Shown here piece after piece: positions 52,737 through 60,591 of a DNA stretch of 64,000 nucleotides. The translations under genes were made by a program, and so were the position numbers. Position 1 is the stretch's first letter. Each line of letters opens with the position of its first letter. A model generated the notes under the pieces. The model saw only the letters and a program-made list of their open reading frames with translations, made no database searches and was not told the DNA's origin. The DNA comes from CAIYRG01 sp964494505. Its GTDB lineage: Bacteria; Pseudomonadota; Alphaproteobacteria; Micropepsales; Micropepsaceae. The stretch spans positions 248,001 to 312,000 of the forward strand of contig CAZBRO010000001.1 in assembly GCA_964494505.1 (NCBI GenBank), in the 5' to 3' direction.

Positions 52737-53065
52737 ACGCGGCCGAAATCGTGCAGCGCCAATTGGACGCCTACAACGCGCATGACCTTGACGTGATGCT
52801 CGGCTGTTACGCACACGATTGCGTCATCGCCGGTCTGAACGGTCCGGTCACGGAAACGAGCCGCGAAGCGTTGCGCGGCCGCTACGCCAAGACCTTCGCC
52901 GATTTCCCGGAAGACCGGGCGCGCCTGGTGAATCGCATCGCAGTGGGAAACACCGTCATCGACCATGAAGATGTCAGCCGCGGACCGGGGAAGGACCGCT
53001 TCGAAGTGATCGCGATCTATACCGTCAAGGACGGCCTCATCGCGCGCGTCGATTTCGCGAAATAG
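52733..53065 (+). CDS. SnoaL/NTF2-like small protein
   Basis: A 110-residue protein starting MNAAEIVQRQLDAYNAHDLD at the ATG overlapping the Uma2 stop. The helix-then-curved-sheet pattern (YNAHDLDVMLGCYAHDCVIAG, then VIAIYTVKDGLIARVDFAK) is the NTF2-like fold used by SnoaL, ketosteroid isomerases and many small enzymes. It has no specific catalytic signature that I can read. It is coupled to the Uma2 gene and followed 10 bases later by nuoE, so it came with the same insertion or has its own role in the operon; neither is proven. Confidence 0.8.
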   Translation: MNAAEIVQRQLDAYNAHDLDVMLGCYAHDCVIAGLNGPVTETSREALRGRYAKTFADFPEDRARLVNRIAVGNTVIDHEDVSRGPGKDRFEVIAIYTVKDGLIARVDFAK

Positions 53066-53075
53066 GAAATACCGA

Positions 53076-53702
53076 ATGGCCCTTCGCCGCCTTGCCGAAC
53101 ATCAGCCCGAACGGTTCCAATTCACGCCGGAGAACGCGGCCTGGGTTGAAGGACAAATGAAGAAATATCCGCCGGGGCGGCAGGCGTCCGCGGTGATCCC
53201 TGTTCTCTGGCGGGGCCAGGAGCAGGAAGGCTGGGTCACCAAGCCCATGATCGAGGAAGTCGGGCGCATTCTCGGCATGCCCTATATCCGCGTGCTCGAA
53301 GTCGCCACCTTCTACACCATGTTCAACCTCCATCCGGTGGGCGAGCATCTGGTGCAGGTGTGCACCACGACGCCCTGCTGGCTGCGCGGCTCGGACGATG
53401 TGGTCGCTGCCTGCAAGAAAAGCATCCACCCGCATCAGGGCGCGATTTCGCGCGACGGCAAATTTTCCTGGGTCGAGATGGAGTGCCTTGGGGCGTGTGT
53501 AAATGCGCCCATGGTCATCATCGACAAGGACCCGTATGAGGATCTCGACGGGCCGAAGATGGAAGGGCTTCTTGCCGCCATCCGCGCGGGCGAATGGCCC
53601 AAGCCCGGACCGCAAAACGGCAGACGCTCTTCCGAACCCGAAGGCGGCGCGACGACACTGACCGATCCCGAACTCTATGCCCCGAAAGGAGCGGCGACAT
53701 GA
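53076..53702 (+). CDS. nuoE: NADH-quinone oxidoreductase subunit E
   Basis: A 208-residue peripheral-arm subunit with the 2Fe-2S thioredoxin-like fold: CTTTPCWLRGSDDV supplies two Cys and MECLGACVNAPM the other two. The N-terminal helical part (ALRRLAEHQPERFQFTPEN) and MLPVATFYTMF-like region (EVATFYTMFNL) fit the alphaproteobacterial and mitochondrial 24-kDa subunit. A polar tail of ~40 residues follows. Its stop overlaps nuoF. Confidence 0.96.
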   Translation: MALRRLAEHQPERFQFTPENAAWVEGQMKKYPPGRQASAVIPVLWRGQEQEGWVTKPMIEEVGRILGMPYIRVLEVATFYTMFNLHPVGEHLVQVCTTTPCWLRGSDDVVAACKKSIHPHQGAISRDGKFSWVEMECLGACVNAPMVIIDKDPYEDLDGPKMEGLLAAIRAGEWPKPGPQNGRRSSEPEGGATTLTDPELYAPKGAAT

Positions 53703-54994
53703 GCCTCTCCGATAAAGACCGCATCTTCACCAACCTCTACGGCTTCGAGGATTGGGGCCTCGATGCCGCGCGCCGGCGCGGCTGGTGGGACGGCACCAAG
53801 GCCATCCTCGAAAAGGGCCCCGAGGCCATCGTCGACATCATGAAGAAATCGGGCCTGCGCGGCCGCGGCGGCGCCGGATTCCCGACCGGTCTCAAATGGT
53901 CCTTCATGCCCAAGGAGGTGAAGGAGCGCCCGCATTATCTGGTGGTAAACGCCGATGAGTCCGAGCCCGGCACCTGCAAGGACCGGGACATCATGCGCCA
54001 CGATCCGCAGAGCCTCGTCGAGGGCTGCCTGATCGCCTCCTTCGCGATGCGCGCACACGCCTGCTACATCTACATCCGCGGCGAATTCCTGCGCGAGCGC
54101 GAGGTTCTGCAAGCCGCCATCGATCAGGCCTACGAGGCGAACCTGATCGGCAAGGACAACATCCACGGCTGGCCGTTCGACCTCTATCTGCACCATGGCG
54201 CCGGGGCCTATATCTGCGGCGAGGAAACCGCCCTTCTGGAATCCCTCGAAGGCAAGAAGGGCATGCCGCGGCTGAAGCCGCCATTCCCGGCCAATGTCGG
54301 GCTCTATGGTTGTCCCACCACCGTCAACAATGTCGAATCCATTGCGGTCGCGCCCGCCATCCTGCGGCGGGGCGCCGAATGGTTCGCCGGCATCGGCCGT
54401 CCCAACAACACCGGCACCAAGGTGTTCTGCATTTCGGGCCATGTGAACAAGCCCTGCAACGTCGAAGAAGCCATGGGCATTTCGATGCGCGAATTGATCG
54501 ACGGGCATGCGGGCGGCGTGCGCGGCGGCTGGGACAATCTGCTGGCGGTGATTCCGGGCGGCGCGTCAGTGCCGCTGATCCCGAAATCGATCTGCGACAA
54601 CGTGCTGATGGATTTCGATTCCTTGCGTGAAGTGCAGTCGGGCCTCGGCACGGCGGCCGTCATCGTGATGGACAAGTCCGCCGACGTCGTGAAGGCCATC
54701 GCGCGATTGGCTGCGTTCTATCAGCACGAATCCTGCGGCCAGTGCACGCCTTGCCGCGAGGGCTGCGGCTGGATGCGCCGCGTCATGGACCGGCTCGTCA
54801 CAGGCGACGCGGTGACGCCCGAAATCGATCTGCTCCAGGAAGTCAGCAAGGAGATCGAAGGCCACACGATCTGCGCGTTGGGGGATGCGGCCGCGTGGCC
54901 GATCCAGGGCCTGATCCGGCATTTCCGGCCCGAGCTGGAACGGCGCATCGCCGCGCGCAAAGCGCCGCCGCTGGAAAAGGTGGCCGCCGAATGA
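53699..54994 (+). CDS. nuoF: NADH-quinone oxidoreductase subunit F
   Basis: Predicted 431 residues from the ATG at 53699, with AAAGGAG upstream. NADH/FMN-binding motifs are GLRGRGGAGFPTGLKW and GAGAYICGEETALLESLEGK; the 4Fe-4S site is ESCGQCTPCREG plus a later Cys (GHTICALGD). It is the NADH-oxidising subunit (51 kDa in mitochondria). The stop overlaps the following small gene. Confidence 0.97.
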   Translation: MSLSDKDRIFTNLYGFEDWGLDAARRRGWWDGTKAILEKGPEAIVDIMKKSGLRGRGGAGFPTGLKWSFMPKEVKERPHYLVVNADESEPGTCKDRDIMRHDPQSLVEGCLIASFAMRAHACYIYIRGEFLREREVLQAAIDQAYEANLIGKDNIHGWPFDLYLHHGAGAYICGEETALLESLEGKKGMPRLKPPFPANVGLYGCPTTVNNVESIAVAPAILRRGAEWFAGIGRPNNTGTKVFCISGHVNKPCNVEEAMGISMRELIDGHAGGVRGGWDNLLAVIPGGASVPLIPKSICDNVLMDFDSLREVQSGLGTAAVIVMDKSADVVKAIARLAAFYQHESCGQCTPCREGCGWMRRVMDRLVTGDAVTPEIDLLQEVSKEIEGHTICALGDAAAWPIQGLIRHFRPELERRIAARKAPPLEKVAAE

Positions 54995-55623
54995 TCGCCG
55001 CGTTGAAGCGCGAGAATGTTCTGGCAGGCGCGCTTGGGGGCGCGATGATCCTGGCCGTGCTCGCGTTGTTCTTCGCGACCCACTATCAGGCGCTGCTGCA
55101 TGCGGGCGCGTCGAGCCAGACGGCCGTCGCCCCGAGCGCCAATCTGGACGGTCTCAACATCCCGACCATCGACCAGATGTGCAAGACGGCGGGCGCCACG
55201 GCCGACAACATGGCCTCCTGCAAGGATCAGGAAAATCAGGCCGCGGAATTCGTCATCGCCTGGATGGGGCTGAACGGCTTTCTCACCAACGGCGCCATCG
55301 ACATGAGCCAGATCGAACTCGCCTCCGAACTTGGCGCCGATGCGGCCTCGCCCCTGACCAATCCCCATCCCGGACTCGATTCCCCCGATGGCCTCGACCC
55401 CGGCGCCGCCGGCGATCCGAGTGCCGGCCTGGATGGAGGCGGGGGCCTCGACGCCGGCTTGGGCGATCCCGGCGCCGATCCCGCCACGGGCGAGCCGGAT
55501 CAGATGTTCGACACGCCGGCCGCGCTCGCGATGTACTGCCTCACCAATTCCATGGATTGGATGCAGATGCATGACTGCATCTCGCACTACGATCCTTCCA
55601 CACAATTCAACGGCGGCATCTGA
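54991..55623 (+). CDS. membrane-anchored protein with twin CX12C motifs in the nuo operon
   Basis: Predicted 210 residues from the ATG at 54991, overlapping the nuoF stop. A basic N-terminus and one hydrophobic helix (about residues 10-30, VLAGALGGAMILAVLALFF) suggest that the rest faces the periplasm. The only four Cys after it are C64/C77 and C183/C196, two CX12C pairs placed far apart. Between them is a Gly/Asp/Pro-rich stretch (about 125-170, repeated GLD and GLDPG units) that should be flexible. I know no family for it. The position between nuoF and nuoG and the paired Cys, which recall the twin CX9C accessory subunits of mitochondrial complex I, suggest an accessory or assembly role; this is inference. 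Confidence 0.75.
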   Translation: MIAALKRENVLAGALGGAMILAVLALFFATHYQALLHAGASSQTAVAPSANLDGLNIPTIDQMCKTAGATADNMASCKDQENQAAEFVIAWMGLNGFLTNGAIDMSQIELASELGADAASPLTNPHPGLDSPDGLDPGAAGDPSAGLDGGGGLDAGLGDPGADPATGEPDQMFDTPAALAMYCLTNSMDWMQMHDCISHYDPSTQFNGGI

Positions 55624-55625
55624 CG

Positions 55626-57749
55626 ATGGCCAAGCTCATCATCGACGGCAAGGAAATCGACGCCGATCCCTCGCTGACCCTGCTTCAGGCCTGCGAGATG
55701 GCGGGCGCCGAAATTCCGCGCTTCTGCTACCACGAGCGGCTTTCCATCGCCGGCAATTGCCGCATGTGCCTGGTGGAGTGGGTGGGCTCACCCAAACCCC
55801 AGGCCTCCTGCGCGCTGCAGGTCCGTGACATTCCCCCCAATCGCGACGGCACGCCCGCCAAGATCAACACCAATTCGCCGGTCGCCAGGAAAGCGCGCGA
55901 AGGGGTGATGGAATTCCTGCTCATCAACCATCCGCTCGATTGCCCGATCTGCGACCAGGGCGGCGAATGCGATCTGCAGGATCAGGCGATGGGCTATGGC
56001 CGCGCCGCGTTCAACCGCTATCGCGAGATGAAGCGCGCGGTCGAAGACAAATATATGGGCCCCCTGGTCAAGACGAGCATGAACCGCTGCATCCATTGCA
56101 CGCGCTGCATCCGTTTTGCGACCGAAGTGGCGGGCGTCCCCGATCTTGGCGCGACGGGGCGCGGCGAGGACATGGAAATCACCACCTATCTGGAAAAGGC
56201 GATCGAGTCGGAGCTTTCCGGCAATGTGATCGACCTTTGCCCGGTGGGCGCGCTGCTCTCCAAACCCTATTCGTTCACGGCGCGGCCCTGGGAGTTGCAC
56301 AAGACCGAATCCATCGACGTCATGGATGCGATGGGCTGCAATACCCGCATCGATTCCCGCGGCCGCGAGGTGATGCGCTTCCTCCCCCGCATCAATGAGG
56401 GCGTGAACGAGGAATGGCTGGGCGACAAATCGCGCTTTGTCTGGGACGGATTGCGCCGCCAGCGTCTCGACCAGCCCTATATCCGCAGGAACGGGAAACT
56501 TGAGCCCGCAAGCTGGGGCGAGGCGCTCGCGCTCGTGGCTTCCAGGCTGAAATCGACCGCGCCGGAAAAGATGGCGGCGGTCGCGGGCGACCTCGCCGCG
56601 GCCGAAGAGGTAAAGGCGCTGAAGGATCTGATGGGCGCGTTCGGGGTCGCCAATCTCGATTGCCGCCAGGACGGCGCCAAGATCGGAGCCGTTCCCCGCC
56701 AGGGTTATCTCTTCAACACCACCTTCCAGGGTATCGAGGCGGCGGACGCGTTGCTCCTCATCGGCACCAATCCGCGCTGGGAAGCTCCGGTGCTGAATGC
56801 GCGCATCCGCAAGACTTGGGTCAACGGCAACATCCGAATCGCCAATGTGGGCACGCCCTACGACCTGACCTATCCGGTTCAGCAATTGGGCGTCTCGCCA
56901 AGCGTGCTCGAAGAGATCGCCGCGGGCACCCACCCCTTCACGCAAGTTCTGACGGATGCCAAGCGCCCGATGCTGATCCTCGGCATGGGCGCATTGGCGC
57001 GTCCCGATGGCGCGGCGATCCTCAATCTCGCGGTGCGCATCGCGTCGGCTACCGGCATGATCGGCCCGGCCGGCACGCCCGCCGAAGGTGGCTGGAACGG
57101 CTTTAATGTGCTGCACACGGCCGCGGCTCGTGTGGGCGCGCTCGACCTTGGCTTCGTGCCGGGTGAGGGAGGCCGCGATGTCTCGGGCATTCTCGACGGC
57201 GCTTCCAAAGGCGAGATCGAATTCGTCTATCTGCTCGGGGCGGACGAAATCGACATGGCCCGTTTGGGCCGGGCCTTCGTCGTCTATCAGGGCACGCATG
57301 GGGACGCCGGCGCCCACCGGGCCGATGTCATTCTTCCCGGCGCCGCCTACACCGAAAAATCCGGACTTTATGTGAACGCGGAAGGGCGCGTGCAGCTTGC
57401 CAACCGCGCCACCTTCCCGCCGGGCGACGCAAAAGAGGATTGGGCCATCCTGCGCGCCCTCTCCGATGTGGCGGGCAAGCGGCTCCCCTATGACGATGTC
57501 GAGGCGCTCCGCCGCGCGATTCTGGCCGACGCGCCGCACTTCGCCGAGCGCGACGCGACGCCGCAACCCGCTGGCGCCGATCCCGCCATCTGGACCGCCA
57601 TCGGTATGGCCGGCGCCATCGACCCGGGCCTGCCGCTTGCGTCTCCCGTCGCCGACTATTACCTCACCAACCCAATCGCGCGCGCGAGCGAGATCATGGC
57701 GGAATGCTCGCGTCTCTTCGTCCAGCGCATCCAAATGGCGGCGGAGTGA
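55626..57749 (+). CDS. nuoG: NADH-quinone oxidoreductase subunit G
   Basis: A 707-residue subunit, close to the 75-kDa mitochondrial size. The N-terminal 2Fe-2S ferredoxin domain has CYHERLSIAGNCRMCLVE; CPICDQGGECDLQDQ and CIHCTRCIRFATEVAG carry the 4Fe-4S clusters. The C-terminal part is a molybdopterin-oxidoreductase-like domain without cofactor, as is usual. It is followed by 166 bases containing a palindromic repeat before nuoH. Confidence 0.96.
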   Translation: MAKLIIDGKEIDADPSLTLLQACEMAGAEIPRFCYHERLSIAGNCRMCLVEWVGSPKPQASCALQVRDIPPNRDGTPAKINTNSPVARKAREGVMEFLLINHPLDCPICDQGGECDLQDQAMGYGRAAFNRYREMKRAVEDKYMGPLVKTSMNRCIHCTRCIRFATEVAGVPDLGATGRGEDMEITTYLEKAIESELSGNVIDLCPVGALLSKPYSFTARPWELHKTESIDVMDAMGCNTRIDSRGREVMRFLPRINEGVNEEWLGDKSRFVWDGLRRQRLDQPYIRRNGKLEPASWGEALALVASRLKSTAPEKMAAVAGDLAAAEEVKALKDLMGAFGVANLDCRQDGAKIGAVPRQGYLFNTTFQGIEAADALLLIGTNPRWEAPVLNARIRKTWVNGNIRIANVGTPYDLTYPVQQLGVSPSVLEEIAAGTHPFTQVLTDAKRPMLILGMGALARPDGAAILNLAVRIASATGMIGPAGTPAEGGWNGFNVLHTAAARVGALDLGFVPGEGGRDVSGILDGASKGEIEFVYLLGADEIDMARLGRAFVVYQGTHGDAGAHRADVILPGAAYTEKSGLYVNAEGRVQLANRATFPPGDAKEDWAILRALSDVAGKRLPYDDVEALRRAILADAPHFAERDATPQPAGADPAIWTAIGMAGAIDPGLPLASPVADYYLTNPIARASEIMAECSRLFVQRIQMAAE

Positions 57750-57772
57750 AGATGGCGCGCTTGGCCTACGCT

Positions 57773-57885
57773 CCCCCCACCCCTAACCCCTCCCCGCGCT
57801 GGGGGAGGGGGACACTGAGTTTCACCTCCCCCAACGTGGGGAGGCCGGCGAGCGCGGCAAAGCAAGCGCGAGCCGGGTGGGGGGA
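57773..57885. repeat. palindromic repeat element, copy 1 (between nuoG and nuoH)
   Basis: About 113 bases bounded by CCCCCCACCC and GGGTGGGGGG, a perfect 10-bp terminal inverted repeat. Inside are the hairpin CCCCTCCCC-GCGCT-GGGGGAGGGGG and the block GGCCGGCGAGCGCG. The same ordered parts occur in copy 2 at 60139-60252. This is a REP/MITE-like dispersed element; it ends about 30 bases before the nuoH start and could form strong RNA structure in the operon transcript. Confidence 0.8.
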
Positions 57886-57915
57886 TGGCTTGAAAACAAT
57901 GCCGGAGGGCATCCA

Positions 57916-58950
57916 GTGATCTTTACCCAGCTCTTTCAAAGCTTGGGGATGCCCTATGGGCCCGCATGGGCGCTGTCCCAGGCGATCACCATCGCGATCC
58001 TGCTGGTGCTGCTGCTGGTGATGGTTGCCTTCATCCTGTTGTTCGACCGCAAGGTCTGGGCGGCGGTACAGCTCCGGCGCGGACCCAACGTGGTCGGCAT
58101 TTTCGGTCTCCTGCAAAGCTTCGCCGATCTCCTGAAATTCGTGCTCAAGGAAATCGTCATCCCGGCTGGCGCCAACAAGGGCGTGTTCTTCCTCGCCCCC
58201 ATCATATCGGCCACGCTTGCCCTTTCTGCCTGGGCCGTGGTGCCGCTCGACAATGGCTGGGTGGTGGCCGACATCAATGTCGGCATCCTCTATCTCTTCG
58301 CGATTTCCTCGCTCGGTGTTTACGGCATCATCATGGGCGGGTGGGCGTCGAATTCGAAATACGCCTTCCTCGGTTCGCTCAGGTCGGCAGCCCAGATGGT
58401 CTCCTATGAAGTCTCCATCGGCTTCATTCTGATCACCGTGCTCCTGTTCGCGGGCACGCTGAACCTCTCGGGCATCGTACGCGCGCAAGGTCCCGACATG
58501 CGCGGCTGGTTCGTGTTCTCGCCGCTCGCCCCGATGTTCGTGCTCTTCTTCATTTCGGCGCTGGCCGAGACCAACCGGCCGCCTTTCGACCTGCCGGAAG
58601 CCGAATCCGAGCTGGTGGCGGGTTTCGCGGTGGAATATTCCTCCACCCCGTTCCTGCTCTTCTTCCTCGCCGAATACGTCAACATCGTGCTCATGTGCGC
58701 GATGATGTCGATCCTCTTCTTCGGCGGCTGGCTCCCGCCCATCGACGTCTGGCCGCTCAACGCCATACCGGGCGTCATCTGGCTGGTGCTGAAGATCTGG
58801 TTCTTCTTCTTCCTGTTCGCGATGGTGAAGGCGATCGTGCCGCGCTATCGCTACGACCAGCTGATGCGACTCGGCTGGAAAGTGTTCCTGCCGATTTCTC
58901 TGGCCTGGGTCGTGCTGATGGCAGGCTGGGTGCTGGTGGTGAAAGGGTGA
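57916..58950 (+). CDS. nuoH: NADH-quinone oxidoreductase subunit H
   Basis: Predicted 344 residues from the GTG at 57916, with GGAGGG about eight bases upstream; the frame upstream runs through the palindromic repeat. About eight transmembrane helices. Hallmarks: DRKVWAAVQLRRGPNVVG, LQSFADLLKFVLKE, ALAETNRPPFDLPEAESELVAGF and YRYDQLMRLGWK. It forms part of the quinone chamber at the junction with the peripheral arm. Confidence 0.96.
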   Translation: MIFTQLFQSLGMPYGPAWALSQAITIAILLVLLLVMVAFILLFDRKVWAAVQLRRGPNVVGIFGLLQSFADLLKFVLKEIVIPAGANKGVFFLAPIISATLALSAWAVVPLDNGWVVADINVGILYLFAISSLGVYGIIMGGWASNSKYAFLGSLRSAAQMVSYEVSIGFILITVLLFAGTLNLSGIVRAQGPDMRGWFVFSPLAPMFVLFFISALAETNRPPFDLPEAESELVAGFAVEYSSTPFLLFFLAEYVNIVLMCAMMSILFFGGWLPPIDVWPLNAIPGVIWLVLKIWFFFFLFAMVKAIVPRYRYDQLMRLGWKVFLPISLAWVVLMAGWVLVVKG

Positions 58951-58951
58951 G

Positions 58952-59443
58952 ATGATGGGTTGGCTCAATCGAACCGCGCGCACCGTTTTCCTGTGGGAAT
59001 TCGTCACCGGGATGATCTTAGGCTTGCGCTATTTCTTCTCGCCCAAAAAGACCCTGAATTATCCCTTCGAGCGGTCGCCCTTGTCCCCGCGTTTCCGCGG
59101 CGAGCATGCGCTCCGCCGCTACCCTTCCGGCGAGGAACGCTGCATCGCGTGCAAATTGTGCGAGGCGGTATGCCCGGCCAATTGCATCACCATCGAGGCC
59201 GAACCCCGCGAGGACGGCAGCCGCCGCACCACCCGCTACGACATCGACATGACGAAATGCATCTATTGCGGGCTGTGTCAGGAAGCCTGCCCGGTCGATG
59301 CCATCGTCGAAGGACCGAACCTGGATTTTTCGGTCGAAACGCGTGAAGAACTTTATTACGACAAGGCGCGATTGCTCGCCAACGGCGACCGCTGGGAACG
59401 TGAGATCGCGAAGAATCTGGAACTGGACGCCCCCTACCGCTAA
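58952..59443 (+). CDS. nuoI: NADH-quinone oxidoreductase subunit I
   Basis: A 163-residue ferredoxin-like subunit with two 4Fe-4S sites: CIACKLCEAVCP and CIYCGLCQEACP, with the short N-terminal helix that contacts the membrane arm (YFFSPKKTLNYPFE). It follows nuoH by a single base. Length and motifs are standard. Confidence 0.97.
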   Translation: MMGWLNRTARTVFLWEFVTGMILGLRYFFSPKKTLNYPFERSPLSPRFRGEHALRRYPSGEERCIACKLCEAVCPANCITIEAEPREDGSRRTTRYDIDMTKCIYCGLCQEACPVDAIVEGPNLDFSVETREELYYDKARLLANGDRWEREIAKNLELDAPYR

Positions 59444-59463
59444 GCACTGCCCTCGTCAAAAAT

Positions 59464-59492
59464 CCTCATGCTGAGCCCGTCGAAGCATGAGG
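59464..59492. repeat. inverted repeat CCTCATGCT-N11-AGCATGAGG
   Basis: A perfect 9-bp inverted repeat with an 11-base loop (GAGCCCGTCGA) lies between nuoI and nuoJ. Palindromes of this CCTCATGCTGAGC type are, from memory, common between genes in several alphaproteobacteria. There is no T-run after it, so it is not an obvious terminator and nuoJ is probably co-transcribed through it. Confidence 0.7.
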
Positions 59493-59514
59493 CCCCTCGA
59501 GTGAACCAAGATTG

Positions 59515-60120
59515 ATGCTGCAAGCGATCGCCTTCTACGTCTTTTCCGCGGTGATGATCGGCTCCGCGCTGACCGTGATTGCCGCGCGCAATCCGGTGCA
59601 CTCGGTGCTGTTCCTGATTCTCGCCTTCTTCAACGCGGCCGCCTTGTTCGTTCTCTTGGGCGCGGAATTCCTCGCCATGATCCTGGTCATCGTCTATGTC
59701 GGCGCGGTCGCGGTGCTGTTCCTGTTTGTCGTGATGATGCTCGACATCGATTTCGCCGAGCTTCGCCGCGGCTTCATGCAATATCTGCCGCTCGGCGCTC
59801 TCGTCGGCCTCGTGCTGATGAGCGAATTGATGATCGTGGCCGGCGCCTGGGCGTTCGGCTCCTCGGTACCGGCCGCTCGCGGCCAATTGCTTCCGGCGAA
59901 CCTCACCAACACCGAGGCGCTGGGACGGATTCTCTACACGGACTACATCTTCTATTTCCAGACCGCGGGCGTGATCCTGCTGGTCGCCATGATCGGGGCC
60001 ATCGTGCTGACGCTTCGGCACCGCCCCGGCGTCAGGCGGCAATCCATCAGCCATCAGGTCGCGCGTCAGCCCAAGGACGCGGTTGGGCTGGTCGACGTCA
60101 AGCCGGGGCAGGGGAGCTGA
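59515..60120 (+). CDS. nuoJ: NADH-quinone oxidoreductase subunit J
   Basis: Predicted 201 residues from the ATG at 59515 (MLQAIAFYVFSAV); a TTG one codon earlier is possible. Five hydrophobic helices; helix 3 has the conserved FLAMILVIVYVGAVAVLFLFVVMM pattern with its pi-bulge region. A 30-residue polar tail follows the last helix. It is a membrane-arm subunit of complex I. Confidence 0.95.
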   Translation: MLQAIAFYVFSAVMIGSALTVIAARNPVHSVLFLILAFFNAAALFVLLGAEFLAMILVIVYVGAVAVLFLFVVMMLDIDFAELRRGFMQYLPLGALVGLVLMSELMIVAGAWAFGSSVPAARGQLLPANLTNTEALGRILYTDYIFYFQTAGVILLVAMIGAIVLTLRHRPGVRRQSISHQVARQPKDAVGLVDVKPGQGS

Positions 60121-60138
60121 AGGATGCGAACCGATTTG

Positions 60139-60252
60139 CCCCCCACCCCTATCCCCTCCCCGCGCTGGGGGAGGGGGATATCGAGTCCAATTCTTCACCT
60201 CCCCCTGCGTGGGAAGGTCGGCGAGCGCGCATGCGCGAACCGGGTGGGGGGA
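60139..60252. repeat. palindromic repeat element, copy 2 (between nuoJ and nuoK)
   Basis: About 114 bases with the same terminal CCCCCCACCC/GGGTGGGGGG, the same central CCTCCCCGCGCTGGGGGAGG hairpin and the GGCGAGCGCG block as copy 1 (57773-57885), with scattered differences. It ends 20 bases before the nuoK start, so its right end nearly meets the ribosome-binding site. Confidence 0.8.
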
Positions 60253-60272
60253 ATGCGCTGGGGGGGATCACA

Positions 60273-60581
60273 ATGACCGTCGGACTGCCGCATTACCTCA
60301 TCGTCGCCGCGCTGCTCTTCACCATCGGCGTGTTCGGCATCTTCCTGAACCGCAAGAACGTCATCATCATCCTGATGTCCATCGAGCTGATCCTGCTGTC
60401 GGTGAACATCAATTTTGTCGCGTTCTCGGTCTTCCTCGGCGATCTGGTCGGACAGGTGTTCGCGCTCTTCGTGCTGACGGTCGCCGCCGCCGAAGCGGCC
60501 ATCGGCCTTGCCATCCTGGTCGTCTATTTCCGCAACCGCGGCTCCATCGCGGTCGAAGACATCAATCTGATGAAGGGCTGA
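60273..60581 (+). CDS. nuoK: NADH-quinone oxidoreductase subunit K
   Basis: Predicted 102 residues from the ATG at 60273 (MTVGLPHYLIVAALL); upstream codons lie in the repeat element. Three helices with the conserved glutamates in LMSIELILLSVNINF and VAAAEAAIGLAILV, which take part in proton translocation. The length is normal. Confidence 0.96.
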   Translation: MTVGLPHYLIVAALLFTIGVFGIFLNRKNVIIILMSIELILLSVNINFVAFSVFLGDLVGQVFALFVLTVAAAEAAIGLAILVVYFRNRGSIAVEDINLMKG

Positions 60582-60591
60582 GCGCAAAAGC

